This document shows positions 27,001 through 34,037 of a stretch of 43,425 bases of DNA, piece by piece. Under the pieces are notes generated by a model. The model worked only from the letters and a program-made list of their open reading frames with translations. It was not told the DNA's origin and made no database searches. Source of the stretch: Coriobacteriaceae bacterium (GTDB lineage: Bacteria > Actinomycetota > Coriobacteriia > Coriobacteriales > Coriobacteriaceae). The position numbers and the translations under genes are program-made. Each line of letters begins with the position of its first letter. The stretch's first letter is position 1. Where the stretch lies: the NCBI GenBank assembly GCA_902364975.1, contig CABJFQ010000011.1, forward strand, positions 44,228 through 87,652. The letters are read 5' to 3'.

Positions 27001-27178
27001 TGCCAAGACCGATGCCTACGCCGCGCTCGAGGCGAGCCGCCGAGCCCTCACCATCGCCGGCGTGGACGGCACGCGTCTGGCTTGCGCTCGTACCGAGGAC
27101 GACCTGCCCCACAATGTCAACCCGACGAACATTGCCACGGTATCCGAGGTCGTGACCGAGGTTATCCGCCGTTCGTAG
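24032..27178 (+). CDS. Membrane protein with M28-peptidase-like fold split by an acidic insert
   Basis: 1048 residues from the ATG at 24032 (GGAG six bases upstream); the in-frame codons from 23882 lack such a site. Residues 1-50 and 100-145 resemble the M28 aminopeptidase start, with AHYDS holding the first zinc-ligand histidine (H138). Membrane segments lie near 54-73, 75-95, 162-182 and 185-208. Residues about 245-900 are acidic and low complexity (E, D, A, P, Q), with a basic GRKKK patch near 850. Residues 905-1048 resume the M28 pattern (FVATGAS, INLESVG, PHNVNP). By eye, canonical ligands are replaced: Asp by C222, EE by SD, and LDxVG by LESVG. It may be a pseudoenzyme or scaffold. Confidence 0.8.
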   Translation: MANTQNYINHLLQNTGITPACSEEERLAAEDIAQIFRNHGFDPEVQEFNAPAPSRLAFAVTGILAFAGALLMGIGGGIGLVGTLLAIVGAVLYVLERTGHPVVSRLGKTGVSQNVIAYHKASGPLASPRNRPVVVVAHYDSPRAELLAREPYASYRALIAKLLPVATVAPAAVAILRILPLPGALKVLLWIVAILASLVALANAANIISNRFVLPYTSGAVCNKSSVAAMLGVMDNVAPFQGENEFPDDVPFDTYFGEQKRRAEEMARAAAEYAAAQQQNDYGNTIEYEEPTYAEDEFGQPIAPDAQTEPEQGEAFDEQIEGFEGASADETLIGAIVPEDQNQAVQAEEFNDEVPTAEPAEEPVAAEPEPRLYRNAAGNIRFGSDAIRALGMLPESCTLDYEEGEEPTFEPEPAPVVTASAPVVAVDDESAAVAAAVAEPEAVSAIDPAAGLDILAPAAPTQDVRDEPDDDYAEQPRRVSYESDTDFSAEIPAATPHADIASAFSSIGASASNFFKGALAKGRKFVDDFEGKRVAAREAAEQEAIAQQQAAEAAGERAAQEFEQNEAMQSVPVDAAEATTSFEAQQHVDSTMSFDAAQFDSTITFEKQGTAIAEPLPVSDEQGDAADDDEPIDAAEIEDVAEDEPVEANCDEEQYAAAEQDDSTEVEQEEVPAVSEAPETDESRPYSTQIFTMPAPSGSGATVADVAPTQDETVDSLMAQISSQASPRPQMNVPDPASAPSPAPSSSPLASVPDPSLPSMKQTNVASRTSLFDLPDPSAQVNDPFATAQGPEPTSAPVAPPMPVASGAQPIETISAPAPAAPKSRKRGLGGLFGRKKKNEQDSMSDWLGVEDDYDAKKSGRGIGSWDNFEDDNDGWKGGATSSDGASSEDMLSAVASMGDDELLGHDIWFVATGASDCDGSGMKAFLASHRDKLRGVFFINLESVGAGRLSVVTVEGEQQLLKGDRRIMNLVSKVCKSFHVDCGALEMPYAKTDAYAALEASRRALTIAGVDGTRLACARTEDDLPHNVNPTNIATVSEVVTEVIRRS

Positions 27179-27199
27179 ACGGAGCTCTAAGGAGTCAAC

Positions 27200-27418
27200 G
27201 TGTTTTCGTATATTAAGCGCCATTGGCCTGTCTACGTGATTTTGACCTTGATTGCCATTGCGTTAGGGTTTGGAGCTGCCTACATCGTGGGCGCGAAGGG
27301 CTCGACCCCCGCCTCCGCAATCAGCGAAGAGGTGGAGCAAGAACAGAGCACGGGTGCCGATGGGATTCCTGAGTCCGAGCAGGCAATCGTTGATGGTGGA
27401 TCTTCGTCTGCAGAGTAG
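27200..27418 (+). CDS. Small single-pass membrane protein
   Basis: 72 residues. A GTG start follows AAGGAG by five bases. Residues about 10-31 are one membrane segment (VYVILTLIAIALGFGAAYIVGA); the outer tail is acidic and Ser/Glu-rich. It starts 22 bases after the M28-like gene and shares its terminator, so the two are one operon. I know no family for it. Confidence 0.75.
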   Translation: MFSYIKRHWPVYVILTLIAIALGFGAAYIVGAKGSTPASAISEEVEQEQSTGADGIPESEQAIVDGGSSSAE

Positions 27419-27441
27419 ATACGGCGATTTACATGATTGAA

Positions 27442-27478
27442 AGCGGGCGAGCCGGGGGACTGGCTCGCCCGCTTTTTT
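27442..27478 (+). terminator. Terminator after the M28-like operon
   Basis: Perfect 12-bp GC stem (27442-27453 with 27462-27473) followed by six T residues on the plus strand. The converging adhesin gene ends at 27485, so it could act on both transcripts, but the minus-strand tail is poor in T. Confidence 0.93.
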
Positions 27479-27484
27479 ATCGCG

Positions 27485-30400
27485 CTAGCGCTTCTTTGGG
27501 ATCGACCTAAGGCGAGCGAACCATAAGGCTGCGGCACCCGAGGTCAGAAGCGCGGTGATGCAGGCGGCGATGGGAACTGATCCTGTTGCCGGTAGGTCCT
27601 GCGGTAGGGTACAGCGTTGAATGACACGGTCCTCGTCATGTGACTCAAGTTTATCGCCGCCGCCGTTGCGGCAAAGATCGACGCGCGCGCTGTTGGTGAG
27701 TGCGGTTTGGGGCGTATAAGCCGACGTTGCCTGCATGTGCACGGCTGCGCCCCGAGCGTCTGTGCCAAGGATTGCTTTGGCATCGTCAAGGTCGTCGTGC
27801 TCATCTTTGAGATCATCACGGGTCCAAGAATCCACATCGCTTCGAGTCGTAAAGTCGGCGGCTACTGCACCGTATTCAATGCGAATGCCCGTTACGACGG
27901 TATTGGATGCAAGGTCAAGTTCTTTCGCCTCGAGTGTGGTGGATTCCGTGGTCGAGACATCCGCCTTCCAGAGGTGCCAGCCGTCGTAATCGACGAGGCG
28001 GCAATCCTCACCCAGACTCTCTTTTACTTCGTCGGACTCAAGCCAAGGATTTTCGTGCCCATCGTCAAGCGTCGCGTTTGCCGGCCCATCGACGTCTGTC
28101 GAGTCCAACGGCGTCGTGCGATACCACACGTTGCACAGACCGTTGAGGTCGCCGATGGCGACGGGGGTTTCGATTGAGACGAATCTCGCCGTGCCGTCTT
28201 TGGCGCACTCAAGATCATCGGTAATCGTAAACTCATCAACCCAAGTAGCGGAATCGTTTCGAGCATCGATGGTATAGGAGAAAAGCCCATCCGTATTGGT
28301 TTGCATCGCGGCGCGGTTTTTTCCATCGCCGTTAGCCAACAGACCCTTCCCGATAGGTTGGACAAGTTCCTGACGCTTGTCGACCTGTCCTTTGATCTCG
28401 ATGGGCGCATCCTTCATCGCGACGGATTGGACTTCTCCCGTATCCTTTATTTCAAACGTTATCTCCTCGGCAAGATCATAGGTCCGCGGAGACATCGTTT
28501 CGCGCAACGAGTAGGTGCCGGGTGCAAGATGTTCGATGCGGTGCGGCTTGTCGGATGAGGTCCAGGAGTCTATTTCGGTTTTATCGGGACCATATAAGGT
28601 GAGCTGTGCGCCTTTCACTTCCTGCTCTCCGCTTGCATCGACCTTGGAGATATCAACCTTGGTGTAATCGTCGGATACGTTAAGCCGTGCTTCCACAACG
28701 GGTGTTTTCTGGTCGGCATAGGTAAGGTCGACGATATGGTGCGTCCGGTCGAGTAAGAAGCCGGTCGGCGCTTGAGTCTCGACAACCTCGTAGCGTGCGG
28801 TGCCAGATCCCAGCGGGAGGTCGTCCGCGCGTGCTTCTCCAGTTTCATCCGTCGTGACGGTAGCGACAGTCTCACCGTCGAGCGCGGCAATGCTACCGTC
28901 GGGGCGCACGATATCACCTGAGGCACGGATCTCAAAGGTGGCGCCCGCGAGGCTGCTGCCGTCTACGGCATCGGTTTTAACGATCCTGATGTTTCCGGTC
29001 GCGGCGTGGTTATAATACGAGACGATTGCAACGGGCGTTAGGTTTATATCGGCGGGTATGTTTACCTCGGTCTCTCCGCCGACAAGATAGGGCTCTTTGG
29101 CCGAGGTTTCGCGTACATAATAGGTGCCCGGCATGAGCGATTCGGGCAGTGTGACGGTGCCGGTCGCGTCAGTCGTAAAGGTGTCCATTACGTTATATGC
29201 TGGATACCAGCATGTTTGTGAGACAGGTTTGTGATTGCTGTCGAGGAGTTGGAAGGTGAATCCGGCTAGGGGAACAGAGGCGCCTGTTTGGTCATCGCGT
29301 TTTACAATCTGGAGATGCGTCGACAGGGCGTGGTTGTCCACGATATATTGAAGCTCGGCGCCGTCGGAAATCTGATTGGCCCCGACGGTCCATTCCCCTG
29401 CACGTTTAAAACCCTCGGGGACGGTTTCCGGAACCTCGCGAACCGTGTAGCCGGCACGGTCGTATGGGACGGCTCCGTGGACACCGGCGGGTCGCTTGCC
29501 TGTGCCGAACCATGCTTCGGGCTGATCTTTGGTGGAGGCAAAGCCATAGATGTTTGTGGTCAGTGTGCCAACAACCTGCTGAGAGCTGTTGCTGACAACC
29601 TCAAAGACAACATCTCCTGCCGGCTGCTCCAGGCCGGATTGATCGCTATTGCCGTAGTCCTTGAATTTGGAAATCTCAAGGTCAAACGCAATGGGGATAT
29701 CGGAAACGCGCGATTCGATCTCGACCACGCCTGAATCACCGAGCTGGTCGGCTCCAACGGTATAGGACCAGCTGTCGTTGGCTGGCAGGTAGCCCTCGGG
29801 GGCTTTTGACTCATAGATGGTAAAGGTTCCCAGGGGGACATCGGTGAGGGTAGCTCGACCGCTTTCATCGGTCCTGAGAGTTTGTGTCCATCCAGGGGTT
29901 GATTGCGATACGCACACGAATTCTGCTCCTGCGAGCGAAGCCCCAACTTGGGGGCCTGCATTCGTTGCGGCGTCGAGCTTTACAATGCGCAAGGTAATGG
30001 CGCCGGGTTGTTCATCGATGGCGACCTGCCCGCCGTCATTCCCCGTGGTAAAGGCAACGCGATCGGGGCGGGGGACATAGCCGGCCGGCGCCTTCGTTTC
30101 AACTAGGTAGTATGCCGTGTTGGGTAGGAGTGTTGCCTGCGCTCGACCGTTGCTGTCCATCTGGACGGTGCCGACACGCGCGCCGCTGGCGCTCTCAAAA
30201 ACATCGAATGTTGCCCCGTCAAACTGATAAGTATTGTTTCCGCTGGTAATGGCAGCGTTTGCAGACTGCTTTTTGAAGGAAACAGAGACCGCCGGCAGTA
30301 CATAGAGCATGTCTTGACGTTTGCTGCCGCCCGATACGGTTCCTATATAGCGCCGCGCGCGGTGCGGAGCGGCTTTGATGCTTCCTGATTTTGCGCTGTC

Positions 30401-30916
30401 GTGGAGCCACCGCGCAGCCGCCACGACTTCATTGTCGGCGGTAAAGTGCCCACTCTTGGTTTTGCCCTGAGCGGTCGTGTAGGAGTAGGTGCCGTCGACA
30501 TGGGTAGTGCCGTTGAGCATCCATACGGCAAGCTGGGTGGCGGCGCGGGCGCGATCGGGTGAAAGATGGTAACCGCCAAACGATGTGGCGGTAGGATATC
30601 CGTGACAAACGATTGCCGCGAACTCGTCGTCGAGCCACACCCAGCCTTGATCAAAGTTAAGCCATGGGCCGCCCGGCTTGGTGGGGCCGGGACGCTCCTG
30701 GTTCATGCAGTAGGCAATCGAGGCGTCTTGAGCTTCATACTTGCCGATGAAGAACGGCCCACAATCATCGCTGATAGTGCGGAAGCCGAGCTGGTCGTAG
30801 CCATCGACGGCAAATGCGGCTCCCGGTGCCAGGTAGCCGAACAGCAGGAAGAGGAGCAGGAGCAGCGGACCTGTTGCGATTGCGCTGTGGACAGAGTGCG
30901 TGGGTGCGTTGGTCAT
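27485..30916 (-). CDS. LPXTG-anchored adhesin with thioester and SpaA/Cna-B-like domains
   Basis: 1143 residues. There is a signal peptide to about residue 36 (ending GAAFA). A thioester domain follows: C70 in AYCMNQ and Q128 in ATQLAVW are the pair expected to form the internal thioester used for covalent attachment to host or surface ligands. Several SpaA/Cna-B-type domains then repeat a lysine-containing start (TLRIVKLDA, LQIVKRDD, IRIVKTDA, VDISKVDA), which usually form isopeptide bonds. A LPATG sorting signal at 1108-1112 is followed by a hydrophobic stretch and KKR. AAGGAG precedes the ATG. It could be a pilus tip or a monomeric adhesin. No sortase or pilin neighbour is in the window. 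Confidence 0.92.
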   Translation of the reverse strand: MTNAPTHSVHSAIATGPLLLLLFLLFGYLAPGAAFAVDGYDQLGFRTISDDCGPFFIGKYEAQDASIAYCMNQERPGPTKPGGPWLNFDQGWVWLDDEFAAIVCHGYPTATSFGGYHLSPDRARAATQLAVWMLNGTTHVDGTYSYTTAQGKTKSGHFTADNEVVAAARWLHDSAKSGSIKAAPHRARRYIGTVSGGSKRQDMLYVLPAVSVSFKKQSANAAITSGNNTYQFDGATFDVFESASGARVGTVQMDSNGRAQATLLPNTAYYLVETKAPAGYVPRPDRVAFTTGNDGGQVAIDEQPGAITLRIVKLDAATNAGPQVGASLAGAEFVCVSQSTPGWTQTLRTDESGRATLTDVPLGTFTIYESKAPEGYLPANDSWSYTVGADQLGDSGVVEIESRVSDIPIAFDLEISKFKDYGNSDQSGLEQPAGDVVFEVVSNSSQQVVGTLTTNIYGFASTKDQPEAWFGTGKRPAGVHGAVPYDRAGYTVREVPETVPEGFKRAGEWTVGANQISDGAELQYIVDNHALSTHLQIVKRDDQTGASVPLAGFTFQLLDSNHKPVSQTCWYPAYNVMDTFTTDATGTVTLPESLMPGTYYVRETSAKEPYLVGGETEVNIPADINLTPVAIVSYYNHAATGNIRIVKTDAVDGSSLAGATFEIRASGDIVRPDGSIAALDGETVATVTTDETGEARADDLPLGSGTARYEVVETQAPTGFLLDRTHHIVDLTYADQKTPVVEARLNVSDDYTKVDISKVDASGEQEVKGAQLTLYGPDKTEIDSWTSSDKPHRIEHLAPGTYSLRETMSPRTYDLAEEITFEIKDTGEVQSVAMKDAPIEIKGQVDKRQELVQPIGKGLLANGDGKNRAAMQTNTDGLFSYTIDARNDSATWVDEFTITDDLECAKDGTARFVSIETPVAIGDLNGLCNVWYRTTPLDSTDVDGPANATLDDGHENPWLESDEVKESLGEDCRLVDYDGWHLWKADVSTTESTTLEAKELDLASNTVVTGIRIEYGAVAADFTTRSDVDSWTRDDLKDEHDDLDDAKAILGTDARGAAVHMQATSAYTPQTALTNSARVDLCRNGGGDKLESHDEDRVIQRCTLPQDLPATGSVPIAACITALLTSGAAALWFARLRSIPKKR

Positions 30917-31213
30917 GGCTGCTCCTTATCCCTCGTGCGCCGCATGGGGAGGTTGCGACGCGTAGGATGAGGCTACCCCCGAGGTTCATGCGGGTAAGTA
31001 CCGGAGCCTGACCAAAAGCTTGCCCAATTCCTGACAAATTGAGCTCAAATACAACAATCAAGCAAAAGCGCAGGTAGAAGATAAGGTGAACAGGAAGTCA
31101 AAGGTCCTCGTCTCCACAATTGACGCGATTTTCAAACGAATCTCCACAGCTAAAACAAGTATCGCCACCCTTGTATCGAACAAGACAACCGCGTTATACT
31201 ATCCCCCACATAT
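30917..31213. other. Intergenic region between adhesin gene and tRNA-Gly
   Basis: 297 bp without a convincing gene. An AT-rich near-palindrome (AATTGAGCTCAAAT) lies around 31038-31051 and could serve adhesin regulation. A possible tRNA-Gly promoter is -35 TTGTAT (31171-31176), 18-nt spacer, -10 TATACT (31195-31200). Nothing else stands out. Confidence 0.5.
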
Positions 31214-31288
31214 GCGGGCATCGCCAAGTGGTAAGGCATCAGCTTCCCAAGCTGACACTCGCGGGTTCGAGTCCCGTTGCCCGCTCCA
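31214..31288 (+). tRNA. tRNA-Gly(CCC)
   Basis: Full cloverleaf: acceptor GCGGGCA with TGCCCGC, anticodon stem TCAGC/GCTGA with loop TTCCCAA (anticodon CCC), and T arm GCGGGTTCGAGTCCCGT. CCA is encoded (31286-31288). It reads GGG glycine codons. Its last 18 bases are repeated downstream. Confidence 0.97.
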
Positions 31289-31610
31289 TTCGAATTTCAG
31301 GCACGGTAACGTTTCGTTACTGTGCCTTTTTCAATAAAGTGCCGGGACTCGAACCCGACAGGGTGCGAGCGTTAAATAAACGCGAAGCGTTTATAGCGAG
31401 CAGGCAAGGTCGCCGATAGGCGACCGCAGCCGGTGCGGATTTGCGAAGCAAATACGCGGACGTCCCGTTGCCCGCTCCATCGGGCGCGGGAGACCTTGGG
31501 ACGGCCAATTCAACAAAGTCTTCCCCATCGTCTCCGTGAATCCGAGGAGATCGACCGCAGCCGGTGCGGATTTGCGAAGCAAATACGCGGATGTCCCCAT
31601 GCCCGCTCCA
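31271..31610 (+). repeat. tRNA-Gly tail repeat array (rtT-like)
   Basis: The last 18 bases of tRNA-Gly (31271-31288) recur exactly at 31462-31479 and with two mismatches at 31593-31610, giving units of 191 and 131 bp. Unit 1 contains the terminator, a T-arm-like GGGACTCGAACCCGA, and three hairpins with small purine-rich loops: 31376-31383/31387-31394 (GAA), 31408-31414/31419-31425 (GATA) and 31439-31444/31448-31453 (GAA). The 59 bases at 31421-31479 and 31552-31610 are near-identical (three mismatches). No protein frame is evident. The layout recalls the rtT repeats after E. coli tyrT, which also end in a copy of the tRNA 3' end. Confidence 0.8.
31299..31331 (+). terminator. Terminator after tRNA-Gly
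   Basis: 13-bp stem (31299-31311 with 31315-31327, one G-U pair), three-base loop, then five T residues. It lies 11 bases after the tRNA CCA. Confidence 0.9.
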
Positions 31611-31712
31611 ATTCCAAAATGTTAGGTTAATGCCTGCTGCCCATACTCGCACCCGCGCACGGTACAATGGTTGAGTTACGACCAACGTGCCAATAACCAA
31701 AAAGGAGCCGCT

Positions 31713-33059
31713 ATGATCGATCGCTATACCCGCCCGGAGATGGGACACATCTTCTCCCTCGAGAACAAGTACGCCATTTGGCAGGAGATCGAGGTCCTGG
31801 CCTGCGAGGCCCAGGCGGAGCTCGGCAAGATCGGCATTTCTAAAAACGAAGCCCAGTGGATCCGCGACCACGCCAACTTTGAGAAGGCAAAGGTCGATGA
31901 GATCGAGGAGGTCACGCGCCACGATGTCATCGCCTTCCTGACCAACATGAAGGAGTACATCGACGCCGATGTTCCCGAGGGCGACCCCAAGCCCAGCCGC
32001 TGGGTTCACTACGGTATGACCAGCTCCGACCTGGGTGATACTGCTCTGTGCTATCAGCTTACTCAGGCGTGTGACCTGATTATCGAGGACGTCAAGAAGC
32101 TCGGCGTGATCTGCAAGCGCCGCGCCTTCGAGGAGCGCAATACGCTTTGCGCTGGCCGCACCCATGGCATCCATGCTGAGCCGATGACCTTCGGCATGAA
32201 GTTTGGCTCTTGGGCATGGGAACTCAAGCGCGACCTTGATCGTCTTGAGGATGCTCGCAAGAACGTTGCCTTTGGTGCCATCTCCGGTGCCGTCGGCACC
32301 TACAGCTCCATCGAGCCGTTCGTCGAGGAGTACGTCTGTGAGCACCTGGGTCTGGTTCACGACCCGCTGTCCACGCAGGTCATCAGCCGCGATCACCACG
32401 CCTATCTTGCCGGCGTGCTTGCCACTACAGCGGCCACCTGCGAGCGCATCGCGACCGAGGTCCGCAACCTGCAGAAGACCGATACACTCGAGGCCGAGGA
32501 GCCCTTCCGCAAGGGCCAAAAGGGCAGCTCCGCCATGCCACACAAGCGCAACCCCATCACCATGGAGAAGGTCTGCGGTCTGTCGCGCGTCGTGAAGTCC
32601 AACGCCCAGGTCGCCTTCGACAACGTCGCCCTGTGGCACGAGCGCGACATTTCGCACTCTTCCGCCGAGCGTGTCGCCCAGGCCGATAGCTTCATCGCGC
32701 TTGACCATATGTTCCAGTGCCTCATTCGCGTTATCGACGGCCTGCAGCTGTATCCGGCCCGCATGATGGCCAATCTCAACAAGACCCGCGGCCTCATCTT
32801 CTCCTCCAAGGTCCTGCTTGCCCTCGTCGATACGGGTATCACCCGCGAGGATGCGTACGCCATTGTGCAGGAGAACGCCATGGCCACCTGGCACGAGGTG
32901 CAGGATTGTGTCTCTGGCCCCACCTTTAAGGAGCGTCTCGAGGCCGATCCGCGCTGCACCGTCAGCCAGGAGAAGCTCGACGAGATTTTTGATCCGTGGG
33001 ACTTCCTCACCCGCATCGATACGGTCTTCGATCGCCTGGAGCAGCTGAGCTTCGAGTAG
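31713..33059 (+). CDS. purB: Adenylosuccinate lyase
   Basis: 448 residues. The fumarase/aspartase-superfamily signature SSAMPHKRNP is at 272-281, with GRTHGIHAEPMTFG as the substrate-binding histidine region. It acts twice in purine synthesis, releasing fumarate from SAICAR and from adenylosuccinate. The ATG at 31713 has AAGGAG upstream; in-frame codons from 31671 precede that site. A lone -10-like TACAAT lies at 31663-31668 without a good -35. purC, the preceding pathway step, is 7 kb away. Confidence 0.97.
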   Translation: MIDRYTRPEMGHIFSLENKYAIWQEIEVLACEAQAELGKIGISKNEAQWIRDHANFEKAKVDEIEEVTRHDVIAFLTNMKEYIDADVPEGDPKPSRWVHYGMTSSDLGDTALCYQLTQACDLIIEDVKKLGVICKRRAFEERNTLCAGRTHGIHAEPMTFGMKFGSWAWELKRDLDRLEDARKNVAFGAISGAVGTYSSIEPFVEEYVCEHLGLVHDPLSTQVISRDHHAYLAGVLATTAATCERIATEVRNLQKTDTLEAEEPFRKGQKGSSAMPHKRNPITMEKVCGLSRVVKSNAQVAFDNVALWHERDISHSSAERVAQADSFIALDHMFQCLIRVIDGLQLYPARMMANLNKTRGLIFSSKVLLALVDTGITREDAYAIVQENAMATWHEVQDCVSGPTFKERLEADPRCTVSQEKLDEIFDPWDFLTRIDTVFDRLEQLSFE

Positions 33060-33102
33060 GGTTAACCTAATTCGACCGCTTGCGGATGCATTTCAACCTT
33101 TG

Positions 33103-33136
33103 GCGCCTTGCCCGTCTTGGGCGAGGCGCTTTTTTT
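33103..33136 (+). terminator. Terminator of purB
   Basis: 11-bp stem (33103-33113 with 33119-33129, one G-U pair), five-base loop and seven T residues. Confidence 0.95.
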
Positions 33137-33200
33137 ACTGTCGCATATGCGCCCGGGTAATAAAATGAACTCCGACTGCTGTTTCGATGAAAGGGGGCAC

Positions 33201-34037
33201 GTGCCCAGACGCATCAAGCGGGCCACCATCGTCTCGTTTACGCTCATACTCCTTGTTGCCGTCTGTGCGGGCGCCCTGACGTATACCGTTCGAAGCAGTT
33301 CTTCCTCCTCGAATGAAGCCGATAGAGATCTCCCGGTGCTCAAAATCGGCGTTACGGATAACGACCCCTATGTGTATGTCGATACCACGGGCGATTACGC
33401 CGGTATCGATATCGACATCGCCCGCGAGGCCTGCAAGCGTGCGGGGCTCAAGCCACAGTTTGTCGATATTGACTGGAACGATCGCGACCGGCTGCTCAAA
33501 AACGGTGATATCGATTGCCTGTGGTGTGACTATTCTCCCTGTTATCGCGAGGATAAGTATTACTGGACCGAGCCGTATCTAACCGTGACGGTCTCGGTTG
33601 CCGCCAAGAAAACGAGTGGCATCAAGTCCTTGGCACATCTCGATGGAAGTAAGACCATTGCGGTGATTGCGGGTTCGGTGAGTGAACGCCGATTGCTTGC
33701 GGGGGATTTGGGGGTCTCGTCGGACGTTCAAATCAAATCATATGGCTCTGCCGAACTCTGCAAAGCCGCTCTAGTCAAAGGGTACGTTGACTGCTGGATG
33801 GCGGATGTCCAGTCGCTTGACCGACTCGTTGCTCAGTATCCCGGCGTTTACCGTGTGTTTGCCGACAATGTTATGACGGTTGACCTGGGCGTCGCGTTTG
33901 ATGACAGCTATGAAGGATCGGTCGTAAAGGATCTCAATACCGCGCTGTTCGACATGGATCGAGATGGCACGATTGACCGTATTGTGGGCAATTACAAGAC
34001 AGGAGCGACGACGGGCGGGCAAGGAGGAAATTCATGA
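33201..34037 (+). CDS. Membrane-anchored solute-binding protein (amino-acid type)
   Basis: 278 residues from the GTG at 33201, which has AAGGGGG just upstream. In-frame codons from 33108 overlap the purB terminator and are rejected. Residues about 8-30 form an uncleaved anchor or signal; the cysteine there lacks a proper lipobox. The rest is a type-2 periplasmic-binding fold: LKIGVTDNDPYVYVDTTGDYAGID, then a second lobe with KTIAVIAGSVSERRL. No ABC permease or ATPase is adjacent. Instead it overlaps a diguanylate cyclase gene by four bases (ATGA), which suggests a sensory rather than transport role. Confidence 0.85.
   Translation: MPRRIKRATIVSFTLILLVAVCAGALTYTVRSSSSSSNEADRDLPVLKIGVTDNDPYVYVDTTGDYAGIDIDIAREACKRAGLKPQFVDIDWNDRDRLLKNGDIDCLWCDYSPCYREDKYYWTEPYLTVTVSVAAKKTSGIKSLAHLDGSKTIAVIAGSVSERRLLAGDLGVSSDVQIKSYGSAELCKAALVKGYVDCWMADVQSLDRLVAQYPGVYRVFADNVMTVDLGVAFDDSYEGSVVKDLNTALFDMDRDGTIDRIVGNYKTGATTGGQGGNS

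Noticed and set aside
23981..27223. 1080-residue minus-strand frame opposite the M28-like gene
   Set aside because: It mirrors the repetitive acidic codons of the real gene, giving Arg/Gly/Leu-rich low-complexity sequence without a recognisable domain.
31271..31610. att sites of an integrative element at tRNA-Gly
   Set aside because: The duplicated tRNA ends are only 131-191 bp apart with no integrase or cargo between them. A tail-repeat array fits better, although a decayed mini-element cannot be excluded.
31317..32894. 525-residue minus-strand frame opposite purB
   Set aside because: purB is certain on the plus strand. This frame runs through the tRNA-tail repeats and has no domain.
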